From Acidimicrobiia bacterium (GTDB lineage Bacteria > Actinomycetota > Acidimicrobiia > Acidimicrobiales > Poriferisodalaceae), in contig JAJEBN010000084.1 in NCBI GenBank assembly GCA_022822525.1, forward strand, positions 1 to 64,000: a stretch of DNA of 64,000 bases. Reading direction: 5' to 3'. Each line of letters starts with the position of its first letter. Position 1 is the first letter of the stretch. Of this stretch, positions 29,437 through 38,192 are shown one piece after another. The translations under genes were made by a program, and so were the position numbers. Under the pieces are notes generated by a model. It saw only the letters and a list, made by a program, of their open reading frames with translations. It ran no database searches and was not told the origin of the DNA.

Positions 29437-30420
29437 TCAGAAGAGGTTCTGGCCGTCGAAGATCTCCGACACCGACGCATCCTCGAACACCGATTCGAGC
29501 GCGTCGGCAAACACCCCGGCAACGCTGAGCACCATGAGCTTGTCGAACTGTTTCGAGCTCGGAATCGGCACCGTGTTGGTGACGATGACCTGACTCAGCG
29601 AGGAGTTCTTCAGCCGATCGACGGCAGGGTCAGAGAACACGGCGTGGGTGCTGGCACACATCACGTCAGAGGCGCCTTGAGCGATCAGGGTCTCGGTGGC
29701 AGAGCAGATCGTTCCGGCAGTGTCGATCATGTCGTCGATGATCACGCAGGTGCGTCCTGCCACCTCGCCCATGATCCCGAGCGCCTCAGATGAGTTGGTG
29801 TCCTCGGTGGCGCGACGCTTGTAGATGGATGCCACGTCGCAGCCCAGCCGGGTTGCGTAGCGCTCCGCCACTTTCACCCGGCCCGTGTCGGGCGAGACGA
29901 TGACCGAGTCTGGCCCCATGACATCGGACAGGTAGTTGATGAGCACCGGCGCAGCGGTGAGATGATCCACCGGGACGTCGAAGAATCCCTGGATCTGGCC
30001 GCTGTGCAGATCGATCGACACCAGCCGCTCGGCTCCGGCCACAGTGAACAGGTCGGCCAGCAGGCGAGCAGTTATCGGCTCGCGGCCGGCCGCCTTGCGA
30101 TCCTGGCGGGCGTAGCCGTACAGCGGCGCAACGGCGGTGATCCGCTTGGCCGAAGCACGCCGGGCGGCATCCACCATGATCAGCTGCTCCATGATCGCGT
30201 CGTTGATGCTCATGGTCTCGCTGGCAGCGTGACTCTGGATGACAAAGACATCCCCGCCGCGGATGGACTCGGCGAACTTGCACTTGATCTCGCCGTTAGC
30301 AAAGTCGACCAGACCTGGGTCACCCAGCTCGACGCCCAGCTGTGCGGCAATCTCTTCGGCCAATTCAGGGTTTGCCCGTCCGCTGAACAGATGCAAGCGC
30401 TTCTTGGTGACCAGCTCCAT
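29437..30420 (-). CDS. prs: Ribose-phosphate pyrophosphokinase
   Basis: A 327-residue class I PRPP synthetase. It makes PRPP from ribose 5-phosphate and ATP for nucleotide, His and Trp synthesis. Motifs include GRANPELAEEIA, the ATP-binding AKRITAVAPLYGYARQDRK and the PRPP-binding CVIIDDMIDTAGTI. The start ATG at 30420 has AGGA 7 nt upstream and gives MELVTKKRLHLFSG. It precedes rplY, the usual actinobacterial order, and follows the GlmU-like gene after 174 bp of sequence in which I see nothing else. Confidence 0.96.
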   Translation of the reverse strand: MELVTKKRLHLFSGRANPELAEEIAAQLGVELGDPGLVDFANGEIKCKFAESIRGGDVFVIQSHAASETMSINDAIMEQLIMVDAARRASAKRITAVAPLYGYARQDRKAAGREPITARLLADLFTVAGAERLVSIDLHSGQIQGFFDVPVDHLTAAPVLINYLSDVMGPDSVIVSPDTGRVKVAERYATRLGCDVASIYKRRATEDTNSSEALGIMGEVAGRTCVIIDDMIDTAGTICSATETLIAQGASDVMCASTHAVFSDPAVDRLKNSSLSQVIVTNTVPIPSSKQFDKLMVLSVAGVFADALESVFEDASVSEIFDGQNLF

Positions 30421-30594
30421 CGCGTGTTCCTTTCGAGACAGTCCAGGTGGCGAGGCGCTCGACACTGCCGCGCCTTGCCGACGCGCGGGAGGCTTGGCGG
30501 CGGGTTCAGGCGGCATATTCTGCAATCCGACGGCGCTTCGAGACTACCTGACGACACCCTGCAAACCCGGGAGTGCGGGCTGTTTCGGGCGCCG

Positions 30595-31362
30595 TCATGG
30601 GGTGCTGCGGGCAGTCGCAGCCAGGGCGGCTTCGCAGGCAGCGAGCTGAGCTGCATCATTCACGCCCAAAGCCTCGGCGGGATCACTCAGGCTCATTGCA
30701 ACGATGCGCTGGCCGTCGCGCGCCAGCAGGCCGATGGCGTCGGTGAGGTAGTACTCCGAAGCGGCGTTGGCGCGGCGAAGCTGCGGGAGCGCGTGGCGAA
30801 GCTGGGCGATGTCGAAGCAGTACACGCCGGCGTTGACTTCGTCGATCTGCGATTCTGCCGGTGAGGCGTCGCGCTGCTCGACGATGGTGATCGCGCCGCC
30901 GTCGCGCACAACGCGCCCGTAGCCCGTCGGGTCCTCGAGGCGAGCGGTCAGCAGGCTGGCTGCCGCGCCGTCGCGGCGCCGGGCGGCAACGAGCCGTCTG
31001 AGGGTCGCCGCGCGCAGCAGTGGCGTGTCACCGGGCAGCACCAGCACATCGTCGGTCTCCCGCACATCGCCGAGCGCATCGAGCCCCGCCCGGGCGGCGT
31101 CGCCCGTGCCGAGCTGGTGCTGCTGGTCAGCGAAGATCAGCCGTTCCGGCTGGGGTGCGCCCGCGCGGGCCTCGGTGCGCACCCTGTCCGCCTCGTGCCC
31201 GACGACCACGACGACCGGGTCTGCATCGGCCGCAGCGAGCGTGTCAAGCAAGCGAAGGACCATGGCTCGACCCGCCACAGGGTGCAGCGGCTTGGGCAGG
31301 TCCGACGACATCCGGGTGCCGGCGCCTGCTGCCATCACGATGGCCGCGCCGGTTGCGTTCAT
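30595..31362 (-). CDS. GlmU-like NTP transferase, uridylyltransferase domain only
   Basis: A 255-residue sugar-nucleotide pyrophosphorylase of the GlmU N-terminal type, forming UDP-GlcNAc from GlcNAc-1-P and UTP in full-length GlmU. Motifs are AIVMAAGAGTRMSSDLPKPL (near residue 10), VLPGDTPLLRA and IDEVNAGVYCFDI. Bifunctional GlmU is about 460-495 residues; here the left-handed beta-helix acetyltransferase domain is absent and the protein ends near residue 255. The locus (next to prs) is that of glmU. The start at 31362 is used because a longer reading runs into the tRNA. Either a split GlmU or a monofunctional enzyme. Confidence 0.75.
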   Translation of the reverse strand: MNATGAAIVMAAGAGTRMSSDLPKPLHPVAGRAMVLRLLDTLAAADADPVVVVVGHEADRVRTEARAGAPQPERLIFADQQHQLGTGDAARAGLDALGDVRETDDVLVLPGDTPLLRAATLRRLVAARRRDGAAASLLTARLEDPTGYGRVVRDGGAITIVEQRDASPAESQIDEVNAGVYCFDIAQLRHALPQLRRANAASEYYLTDAIGLLARDGQRIVAMSLSDPAEALGVNDAAQLAACEAALAATARSTP

Positions 31363-31397
31363 CGGCGCCGGTCCGCGGTCAGCAAGCGGCAACAGGG

Positions 31398-31469
31398 TTC
31401 GGGGAGGAGGACTCGAACCTCCATTGCCGGGACCAAAACCCGATGTCCTACCAATTGAACGATCCCCGA
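31398..31469 (-). tRNA. tRNA-Gln (anticodon TTG)
   Basis: Cloverleaf on the minus strand: acceptor stem TCGGGGA pairs with TCCCCGA. The anticodon stem TCGGG/CCCGG encloses loop TTTTGGT, giving anticodon TTG, and the T loop is GTTCGAGTC. CCA is not encoded. It lies between the GlmU-like and bS22 genes. Confidence 0.95.
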
Positions 31470-31592
31470 TCGCGCAGGCCGCTGCTGCGGGCCTGCTTCA
31501 GGATCGAGGGTAGCGACCTCGTCACGGGCGACCCGCAGGGTTTTGGGGCGCTCGTGGTACACCAGCGCGGAGGCGATAGCGTTCACCGCTCG

Positions 31593-31688
31593 ATGGGATC
31601 GCTGGTCAAGAAGCGCCGCAAGCGGATGCGCAAGAAGAAGCACCGCAAGATGCTGCGGCGCACGCGTTACCAGCGCCGCAACCGCTGA
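31593..31688 (+). CDS. Small ribosomal protein bS22 (AURKAIP1/COX24-domain)
   Basis: A 31-residue, extremely basic protein. It begins MGSLVKKRRKRMRKKKHRKM and continues with an LRRTRYQRR segment. This matches the actinobacterial bS22 proteins (about 33 residues in mycobacteria), which bind 16S rRNA near the decoding region of the 30S subunit. It lies alone on the plus strand inside a minus-strand core block, converging on ispE with 19 bp between the stops. No Shine-Dalgarno is close to the ATG, so a leaderless or weak start is possible. Confidence 0.92.
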   Translation: MGSLVKKRRKRMRKKKHRKMLRRTRYQRRNR

Positions 31689-31707
31689 CGCTCGGCGCAT
31701 CTCCGGC

Positions 31708-32565
31708 TTACAGCCGCCCGATTGTTCGTGCCAGCGCTGCGCTGACGCCTTGGTGCGGAACCATGTCGGGGTGCATCGGGCAAGGCGCCCGAACGAACCA
31801 GGTACCGCCGCTGCCGGCGAGCTGCGGCGTACGCCCGGAGGCTCGGGCCAGCTCGCCGCGCCACACGGCGAGCTCGGGGTGAAGTGCCACTGCTGCTGGC
31901 TCGAGGTCGTTGGACTGCGCGCCGACTGGGCCGCTGAGCGTGTCCCAGGTCCGGTACACCGCCCCGGTGTCGACGGCGATCGGCGGCGTCCACAGCACGA
32001 AGGACTGGTCCCGGAACGGGAGCGGCTCGACGATCTCGCCGATGCCCGTGACGCGAGCGCGCCCGCCGACGAGGCAGAACGCCACGTCCGCGCCCAGCGT
32101 CGCTGCCTGTTGCGGGGTGACAGCGGCAGCCGTCTGCGGACGGGGAGTCGAGGGAGAGAGTGCCGCGTCGGCGGTCTCATCGAGCGTCATCCGATTGGCC
32201 CAGCGCAGCACCGCTGCTGCGTCGGCGGAGCCCCCGCCGAGGCCGGCACCGGGGGGGATGCGCTTGCGGATCTCGACGTGGGCGGTCCTGCCGGCGAGCT
32301 CCAGCGCCCGGATGACCAGATTCGACCCGCCGGTGGGGATGTCCCAGCCGGGCGTGGTGCCGGGGCGGCCTTGCGAGGCGGGAGCAGGAATGATCTCGAC
32401 CGTCCGCTGCGAGCTGGGGTGCACGATGATCTCGTCGCACAGGTCCAGCGTCACCATCTCGGCATCGATGAGGTGATAGCCGTCGGGCCGGATACCGGTG
32501 ATGCGCAGCGCCAGAGTCAGCTTGGCCGGAGCGAGCAGCCGTACCGCCTCGATGTGCGCCGGCAC
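31708..32565 (-). CDS. ispE: 4-diphosphocytidyl-2-C-methyl-D-erythritol kinase (IspE)
   Basis: A 285-residue GHMP kinase of the MEP isoprenoid pathway (phosphorylates CDP-ME at the 2-OH). The substrate-binding RLLAPAKLTLALRITG is near the N-terminus, and the ATP motif is PPGAGLGGGSADAAA (104-118). The GTG at 32565 is chosen because an upstream reading would overlap ksgA by about 100 bp and add a sequence not seen in the family. The gene sits 4 bp after ksgA, as in many actinobacteria, and pairs with dxs at 63 kb as a second MEP step in this window. Confidence 0.92.
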   Translation of the reverse strand: MPAHIEAVRLLAPAKLTLALRITGIRPDGYHLIDAEMVTLDLCDEIIVHPSSQRTVEIIPAPASQGRPGTTPGWDIPTGGSNLVIRALELAGRTAHVEIRKRIPPGAGLGGGSADAAAVLRWANRMTLDETADAALSPSTPRPQTAAAVTPQQAATLGADVAFCLVGGRARVTGIGEIVEPLPFRDQSFVLWTPPIAVDTGAVYRTWDTLSGPVGAQSNDLEPAAVALHPELAVWRGELARASGRTPQLAGSGGTWFVRAPCPMHPDMVPHQGVSAALARTIGRL

Positions 32566-32569
32566 GGCC

Positions 32570-33457
32570 CTACGCCCGCGTCCCGAGCGAGACCTCAGCG
32601 AGACGCCTCCATTCGCCGAGCCCGAGGCGTTCGGGACGATCGGTCGGGTCGACGCCTGCAGTCTCAAGAGTCCTGTCGGTGTCGTCCAGAGCGCTCCGCA
32701 GGGTTCGCCGCAGCATCTGCCGGCGGTGCGTGAACGCTGCCGTCACCAACCGATTGATCTCGGCGCGCAGATCTGGCGCCATGGACGGGGAGAGGCGGGT
32801 GATGCGCACCAGCGCGGACTCGACGTCAGGTCGGGGATAGAAGACCGTGGCCGGCACCGATCCGGCCAACTCGGCATCGGCGTGGATCGCCACCCGAACC
32901 GAGACAGCGCCGTACGCACCGCTGCCAGGCGCCGCCGCCAGACGCTCGGCGGCCTCCCGCTGGCACATCACCAGGAGATGGCTGACGGCCGGCACCTCAT
33001 CGAGCACAGTCAGCACCAGCGACGTCGCGATGTTGTACGGCAGGTTCGCAACGAGGTGCCACCCGCTGCCCGGCAGGAGCGCGCCCCAGTCCATGCGCCG
33101 CGCATCTGCGTGCACAATCTGCACGCAACTCCGCACCACCTCACCGGGGCCCGCGCTGTTCGGCTCGCGGCCGGTCACGGCCCGTCCCACGACCTCACGC
33201 AGGAGCGGCACGAGACGGGCGTCAGTCTCCACTGCCACCACCTCGGCCCCGGTCTCGGCCAGGGCCAGCGTCAGCGAACCCAAGCCGGCACCGATCTCCA
33301 CGACGCGGTCGCCCGGGCCGACACCTGCGAGGCGTGCGATGCGCCGCACGGTGTTGGGATCGACGACGAAGTTCTGACCGAGGCTTCGCCGCGGCGCCGC
33401 GCCAGCCCGGTCCAGCAGCTCCTTGACCGCAGGGCCGTTCAGCTGCGGGGAGTTCAT
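32570..33457 (-). CDS. rsmA: 16S rRNA (adenine-1518/1519-N6) dimethyltransferase
   Basis: A 295-residue KsgA/RsmA. It dimethylates two adjacent adenines near the 3' end of 16S rRNA late in 30S assembly. SAM-binding motif EIGAGLGSLT (54-63), catalytic NLPYN (138-142), and SLGQNFVVDPNTVRRI near the N-terminus are present. The start is set at ATG 33457; a longer upstream reading fuses it artificially to a shadow frame. It follows tatD directly; in mycobacteria rpfB lies between these two genes, but it is absent here. The 70-bp gap after tatD shows nothing else. Confidence 0.95.
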   Translation of the reverse strand: MNSPQLNGPAVKELLDRAGAAPRRSLGQNFVVDPNTVRRIARLAGVGPGDRVVEIGAGLGSLTLALAETGAEVVAVETDARLVPLLREVVGRAVTGREPNSAGPGEVVRSCVQIVHADARRMDWGALLPGSGWHLVANLPYNIATSLVLTVLDEVPAVSHLLVMCQREAAERLAAAPGSGAYGAVSVRVAIHADAELAGSVPATVFYPRPDVESALVRITRLSPSMAPDLRAEINRLVTAAFTHRRQMLRRTLRSALDDTDRTLETAGVDPTDRPERLGLGEWRRLAEVSLGTRA

Positions 33458-33527
33458 CTGGCTGCGATCGCAGACTGCCGCGACAGCTGCGGGCGGCGAC
33501 CACCAGGAGCGCTCGGCATCCGCAAGC

Positions 33528-34331
33528 TCATCCGGCCTGCGGATCGTTGAGCCCGAAGATGCGGCGGGCATTGGCAGTGGTCTCCGAGGCGACTTGAGCG
33601 GTTGACACGCCGCGAGCGGCGGCGACGGCTTCGCCCACGAAGCGCACCCAGCTCGGACGGTTCTGCTTGCCCCGCTTGGGCACCGGTGCCAGGTACGGCG
33701 CATCGGTCTCGACCAGGTACCGGTCGGGCGGGACGAGCGCGGCGGCGTCGCGGATCTCGGAGGCGTTGCGGAAGGACACGATGCCGCTGAACGACACCGA
33801 CGCTCCCCGGTCGAGGGCCGCGCGCGCCTCCTCGGGTCCGCCGGTAAAGCAATGGAACACGGTGCCGGGGGGAACACCCTCGGCGTCGAGCACGTCGAAG
33901 GTGTCCTCCCAGGCGTCTCGGCTGTGAATGACCAACGCCAGCTCATACCGGTGCGCCATGGCGATCTGTGCGGCAAACGCCTCGCGCTGTGAGTCTCGGT
34001 CGGAGTGCTCGTAGTAGTAGTCCAGCCCGCATTCGCCGATCGCGACCGGCGCCTCACCAGCAGCGATCAACTGCTCGAGGGCGTCGAGGGCAGCCGGGCC
34101 TTCGTCTGCATCATGTGGATGCAGCCCGATCGTCGCCGCCACACCGGGCAGCGTGCGAGCCCGTTCCAACGCAGCGATGCTGTGTTCGACGTCAGTGCCG
34201 ATGTCGACGACCCACGCCACGCCGTCTTGGTGGGCCTCGGCGACCAGCTCGGCTCCGCCCTCCCACAAGTGGCAGTGGCTGTCGACCCAGACCTCGGGTT
34301 GCGGCACCGCGCCCATCGCAGGCGGAGTCAC
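33528..34331 (-). CDS. TatD-family metal-dependent DNase/hydrolase
   Basis: A 267-residue TIM-barrel hydrolase. The metal-binding HCH (19-21, DSHCHL), the Glu-bearing AIGECGLDYYY and LVIHSRDA (conserved His) and HCFTGG motifs are visible, as is the LVETDAPYLAP metal Asp. TatD proteins act as DNases or as other amidohydrolase-like enzymes in repair or turnover. The ATG overlaps the metG stop (ATGA). The order metG-tatD-ksgA is conserved widely. Confidence 0.93.
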   Translation of the reverse strand: MTPPAMGAVPQPEVWVDSHCHLWEGGAELVAEAHQDGVAWVVDIGTDVEHSIAALERARTLPGVAATIGLHPHDADEGPAALDALEQLIAAGEAPVAIGECGLDYYYEHSDRDSQREAFAAQIAMAHRYELALVIHSRDAWEDTFDVLDAEGVPPGTVFHCFTGGPEEARAALDRGASVSFSGIVSFRNASEIRDAAALVPPDRYLVETDAPYLAPVPKRGKQNRPSWVRFVGEAVAAARGVSTAQVASETTANARRIFGLNDPQAG

Positions 34332-35827
34332 TTCACGCGGGGATACAGCGGCTCACCGGTCGACACCGGCAGGCCGCCGGGGTAGCCCCCCCAGACCGCA
34401 GCTTCGGGCAGGCGCTGATCCGCGACCGAGCCCGACATGCCGATTCGCCGCCACACTTCCTCGCAGCCCCGGGGCGTGGCCACCGAGGCGAGCACCGCGA
34501 CGATGCGCAGCGCTTCGAGCGCGTCGCCCAGCACGGCGTCCACCTCAGGGCCTGGATCGGCCTTCCAAGGCTCGGCCGCTTCGAGCATCGCATTGGTCTC
34601 GCGGATGATGCGCCAGGTGGCGTCGAGCGCTTCCGAGGGCGCCAGGCGCTCCCAGGCGTCAGCGGTCTCGGCGGCGCACGCGGCCACCGCGTCGGCCAGC
34701 GGGCTGTCGGGACGGGGCGGCGGCCCGATGCCATCGCACTTGCGGCTCACCACGGTGGCGACCCGGCTCATGAGATTGCCGAGGTTGTTGGCCAGATCTG
34801 CGTTGTAGCGGGCGACCATGCCTTCATAGGAGAAGTCCCCGTCGGGGCCGAAGGACTGGTCGTGCAGGAAGTGGTGCCGTACGCCGTCGCTGCCGAAGTC
34901 GTCCACGAGGTCGCCCGGGGCGATCTGGTTGAGCGCCGACTTCGCCATCTTCTCGCCTCCGACCAGCAGGAAGCCGTGCACGTGCACCCGGCGGGGCGGC
35001 AGTACGCCGGCGCTCATCAGCATCGCTGGCCAGTACACGCAGTGGAACCGGAGGATGTCCTTGCCGATCAGGTGCACCCCGGGCCAGCGATGCGCGAACT
35101 GGGCGTCGTCGCTGGCGTATCCGGCAGCAGTGATGTAGTTGGTGAGCGCGTCGAACCAGACGTAGGTGACATGTTGAGGGTCCCACGGAATGGGGATGCC
35201 CCAATCCAGCGACGTACGACTGATCGAGAAGTCCTGCAACCCGCTGCGGATGAATCCCAGCGCTTCATTGCGCTTTGTCGCCGGCACGACGAAGTCGCGA
35301 TGAGCTTCGTACCAGTCGAGCAGCGGCTGCTCGTAGCGGCTGAGCGAGAAGAAGTAGTTCTCCTCCGAGACGTGCTCGACCGGCCGGCGGTGAATGCGGC
35401 ACATGCCGTCATCGAGATCGTCGGGGGTGAAGTAGGCCTCGCAGCTCACGCAGTACAGACCCTCGTAGGTCTGCAGCGTGATGTCGCCGTTGTCGTAGCA
35501 GGCCTGCAGCAGCTGCTGAACCGAATGGTGATGGCGCGGCTCGCTGGTGCGAATGAAGTCGTCATTGGCAATGTCGAGCTGCTGCCACGCCTCCTGGAAG
35601 CGCACCACGGTGCGGTCGGCCCACTCGATGGGTGTGCAGCCGTTCGCCTCGGCGGCCCGCTGCACCTTCAGGCCGTGCTCGTCGGTGCCGGTCAGGAACA
35701 TGACGTCGTCGCCGCACAGCCGCTTCCAGCGAGCGATCGCGTCTGCGGTGATGGTCGTGTACGCGTGCCCGATGTGGGGAGCGTCGTTCACGTAGTAGAT
35801 CGGCGTCGTGACGTAGTAGGAGGTCAC
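34328..35827 (-). CDS. metG: Methionine-tRNA ligase
   Basis: A 499-residue class I aminoacyl-tRNA synthetase (short form, without the C-terminal dimerisation/EMAP domain). HIGH motif at 18-21 (NDAPHIGHAYTTITAD), zinc/knuckle region CVSCEAYF and CRIHRRP (about 127-145), and the KMSKS-type EKMAKS near 292. It charges initiator and elongator tRNA-Met. It is coupled to tatD by a 4-bp overlap. A full anticodon-binding helical domain is present in the last 150 residues. Confidence 0.97.
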   Translation of the reverse strand: MTSYYVTTPIYYVNDAPHIGHAYTTITADAIARWKRLCGDDVMFLTGTDEHGLKVQRAAEANGCTPIEWADRTVVRFQEAWQQLDIANDDFIRTSEPRHHHSVQQLLQACYDNGDITLQTYEGLYCVSCEAYFTPDDLDDGMCRIHRRPVEHVSEENYFFSLSRYEQPLLDWYEAHRDFVVPATKRNEALGFIRSGLQDFSISRTSLDWGIPIPWDPQHVTYVWFDALTNYITAAGYASDDAQFAHRWPGVHLIGKDILRFHCVYWPAMLMSAGVLPPRRVHVHGFLLVGGEKMAKSALNQIAPGDLVDDFGSDGVRHHFLHDQSFGPDGDFSYEGMVARYNADLANNLGNLMSRVATVVSRKCDGIGPPPRPDSPLADAVAACAAETADAWERLAPSEALDATWRIIRETNAMLEAAEPWKADPGPEVDAVLGDALEALRIVAVLASVATPRGCEEVWRRIGMSGSVADQRLPEAAVWGGYPGGLPVSTGEPLYPRVK

Positions 35828-35887
35828 GCCAGCAGGGTAGTGAGGGTGGGCTGGACTGCCCGCTGAATTCCGCCGCCGCCCTCGCCG

Positions 35888-36748
35888 CTATGGCGCCTGG
35901 GCATCTGGGGAGCGGGCTAGCTCGGTGGAGAGTCGGTAGACGCGGTTGCGGGCCACAGCGAGTCGTGCTGCCACTGCTGCCGCAGCGTCGCGGGCGCTGG
36001 CGCCGGTTGCGATCTCGCGGCGGAGTTCTGCTCGAATCTGCTCGTCAGTCGGGGGTCGGGCGGTCGCGGGGCCCAGAACCACGACGATCTCCCCTTTGGG
36101 CGGTTCGGCGAACCGGGCTGCCAGCTCGGCGACGGTGCCACGCGCCACTTCTTCGTGGAGCTTGGTGAGTTCGCGCACGACGACCGCCCGACGGTCGGCG
36201 CCGCAGGCGGCGGCCAGGTCTTCGAGCGTGGCGCCGAGGCGCTTGGGCGACTCCAGCAATACGACGGTTCGCTGTTCGGCGGCGAACTCGTCGAGTCGTT
36301 GAAGTCGCGCCTTTCCCTTGCGGGGCAAGAACCCTTCCATGACCCAGCGATCAGTCGGCAGGCCCGAGATGGCCAACGCCGCCACCGGTGCCGACGGCCC
36401 CGGAACGGCACTGACGCCGATGCCTGCTGCCGCAGCCGCCGCGACCAGTCGCTGACCGGGGTCGGAGATGGCGGGCATGCCCGCGTCCGTGACGTACGCG
36501 GCGGTCTCCCCCGCCGTCAGGCGCTGCACGATCTCTGCGGCGACGGTGGCCTCGTTGTGCTCGTGCATCGCCACCAGCGGCTGCCCCGCGATGCCCAGCC
36601 GCTGCAGCAGCAGCCCGGTGCGGCGAGAGTCCTCGCACGCCACGAACGAGACATCCCCCAGCACCTCGACTGCCCGCGGGGAGATGTCCCCGAGGTTGCC
36701 GATAGGCGTGGCGACCAGCCACAGTCCGACCCGTCGCGCTGCGCTCAT
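35888..36748 (-). CDS. rsmI: 16S rRNA (cytidine-1402-2'-O)-methyltransferase RsmI
   Basis: A 286-residue SAM-dependent tetrapyrrole-methylase-fold enzyme that methylates C1402 of 16S rRNA. Motifs: LVATPIGNLGDISPRAVEVL, CEDSRRTGLLL, VTDAGMPAISDPGQRL and VPGPSAPVAALAISGLP. The start at ATG 36748 is preceded by an ATGA overlap with the DUF192 gene; an upstream extension is out of place. Members are about 280 residues, so this is full length. Confidence 0.95.
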   Translation of the reverse strand: MSAARRVGLWLVATPIGNLGDISPRAVEVLGDVSFVACEDSRRTGLLLQRLGIAGQPLVAMHEHNEATVAAEIVQRLTAGETAAYVTDAGMPAISDPGQRLVAAAAAAGIGVSAVPGPSAPVAALAISGLPTDRWVMEGFLPRKGKARLQRLDEFAAEQRTVVLLESPKRLGATLEDLAAACGADRRAVVVRELTKLHEEVARGTVAELAARFAEPPKGEIVVVLGPATARPPTDEQIRAELRREIATGASARDAAAAVAARLAVARNRVYRLSTELARSPDAQAP

Positions 36749-37080
36749 CGGTCGAGCCGGATGTCGAGGGTGTCGCCGACCGCCAGTCCCCAGCGCTCGA
36801 ATGCGCCCGCCCGGGCTTCGATGACCGACCGGGCACCAAGCCGGGGGCGACCAATGCGGCCCGGCGGCATCGTGACGATGTCGATGACGCCACCGCTCGC
36901 ATCGAGGAAGACGACGTCGATCGCGAAGCTCATCCCGATGGTGTGCACGGCCCGGCACCGCTCGATCAGAAACGCACCGGTCAGGTTGTCGCGCCCCAGC
37001 AGGCCACGCCGGCGCTCAGAACCCCCACGAGCGATCTCGAGGCTGGCCACCACCCGGTCCCCGCAGGCCAACCACGGCAT
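36745..37080 (-). CDS. DUF192-family protein
   Basis: A 111-residue protein of the DUF192 family, usually about 110-150 residues. It shows the family pattern RRRGLLGRDNLTG, then CRAVHTIGMSFAIDVVFLD with the conserved His, followed by GARSVIEARAGAFERWGLAVGD. No biochemical function is established. No signal peptide is seen. It lies between ychF (2 bp gap) and rsmI (4-bp overlap), so it is translated from the same transcript. Confidence 0.85.
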   Translation of the reverse strand: MPWLACGDRVVASLEIARGGSERRRGLLGRDNLTGAFLIERCRAVHTIGMSFAIDVVFLDASGGVIDIVTMPPGRIGRPRLGARSVIEARAGAFERWGLAVGDTLDIRLDR

Positions 37081-37082
37081 GG

Positions 37083-38192
37083 CTACACGTTGAAACGGAA
37101 TTCCACGACGTCGCCGTCGCGCATCGGATAGTCCTTCCCCTCGACCCGCAGCCGACCGGCGTCACGCGCTGCGGCCCACGAGCCCAGGTCCAGCAGCTCG
37201 GCCCAGTCGATCACCTCGGCCCGGATGAAGCCGCGCTCGAAATCTGTGTGGATGCGCCCCGCGCATCGCGGTGCCCGCCATCCGGCGCGGAACGTCCACG
37301 CCCGGGATTCCTTGTCGCCGGTGGTGAGAAACGTACGCAGGCCGAGCAAGCCGTGCGCTGCCGCCACGAATCGCTCCAGCGCGCCATCGCCTAAGCCGAG
37401 GCCTTCGAGCATCTCGGCACGCCCATCCGCATCGAGCTGCGCGGCTTCCGCCTCGAGCTGCACGCACAGGGGCAGCACCGTTGCACCGGGCAACTCCGCC
37501 TCGATCGGCGCAGCCAGCTCGGCCGCTGCAGCGAGCTGGTCCTCACCGATGTTGAGGACCGCCATGACCGGCTTGTCGGTGAGCAGGAAGTGGCTGCGCA
37601 ACGCCTCCCGATGGGGGCGGGCATCAGCGCCGTTGCTCGCCGCGGGTGCCGGCCACGCCCGAAAGAGCGGCGTTCCGGCCTCGAGATGTTCCAGCGCCGC
37701 CTCCAGCGCCGCCACCTCGTCGGCCAGCGCGGCGTCGGACGGCTCGCTGCGGGACGCCTTGCGCCGGCGATCGATCCGGGACTCCACCGATTCGAGGTCG
37801 GCCAGGGTCAGCTCGGTCTCGACGATGCGCAGGTGCTCGAGCGGGTCGGCGGGCCCAGGCACGTCAGGGTCGCCGAAGGCGCGCAGCACAAACACGATCG
37901 CGTCGACCTCGCGGATGCCGGCCAGGAACCGGTTGCCGAGCCCCTCCCCCTTGCTGGCACCTTCCACCAGCCCGCCGATATCGATGAACTCGGTGGTCGT
38001 GGGGATCACCTTGCGGCTGGCACTCATCGCGGCCAGCGCATCCAGGCGGCCGTCGGGCACGCGAGCCACGCCGATATTGGGGTCGGTCGTCGCGAAGGCG
38101 TACGGCGCTGCCAACGCGCCTCCGCCCGCGAGGGAGTTGAACAGCGACGATTTCCCAGCGTTGGGCAGGCCCACGAACCCAAAGCGCTCCAT
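37083..38192 (-). CDS. ychF: Ribosome-binding ATPase YchF
   Basis: A 369-residue Obg/YchF-type P-loop NTPase that prefers ATP and binds the ribosome or proteasome-like partners. The G1 motif is GLPNAGKSS (8-16), with the start MERFGFVGLP. A coiled coil of Ala-rich helices (about 130-200) and the C-terminal TGS domain (VEGKDYPMRDGDVVEFRFNV) are present. It is the first gene of the minus-strand block; the divergent racemase-like gene lies 157 bp away, and both promoters must lie in this gap. Confidence 0.96.
   Translation of the reverse strand: MERFGFVGLPNAGKSSLFNSLAGGGALAAPYAFATTDPNIGVARVPDGRLDALAAMSASRKVIPTTTEFIDIGGLVEGASKGEGLGNRFLAGIREVDAIVFVLRAFGDPDVPGPADPLEHLRIVETELTLADLESVESRIDRRRKASRSEPSDAALADEVAALEAALEHLEAGTPLFRAWPAPAASNGADARPHREALRSHFLLTDKPVMAVLNIGEDQLAAAAELAAPIEAELPGATVLPLCVQLEAEAAQLDADGRAEMLEGLGLGDGALERFVAAAHGLLGLRTFLTTGDKESRAWTFRAGWRAPRCAGRIHTDFERGFIRAEVIDWAELLDLGSWAAARDAGRLRVEGKDYPMRDGDVVEFRFNV

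Noticed and set aside
31474-31496. Hairpin GCAGGCC...GGCCTGC just before tRNA-Gln
   Set aside because: A 7-bp stem with a 9-nt loop in GC-rich DNA with no adjacent gene end. I could not tell a terminator from chance, so it is not listed as a feature.
33968-35866. 632-codon plus-strand frame opposite metG and tatD
   Set aside because: Fully antisense to conserved genes; composition is Arg/Ala/His-rich without motifs.
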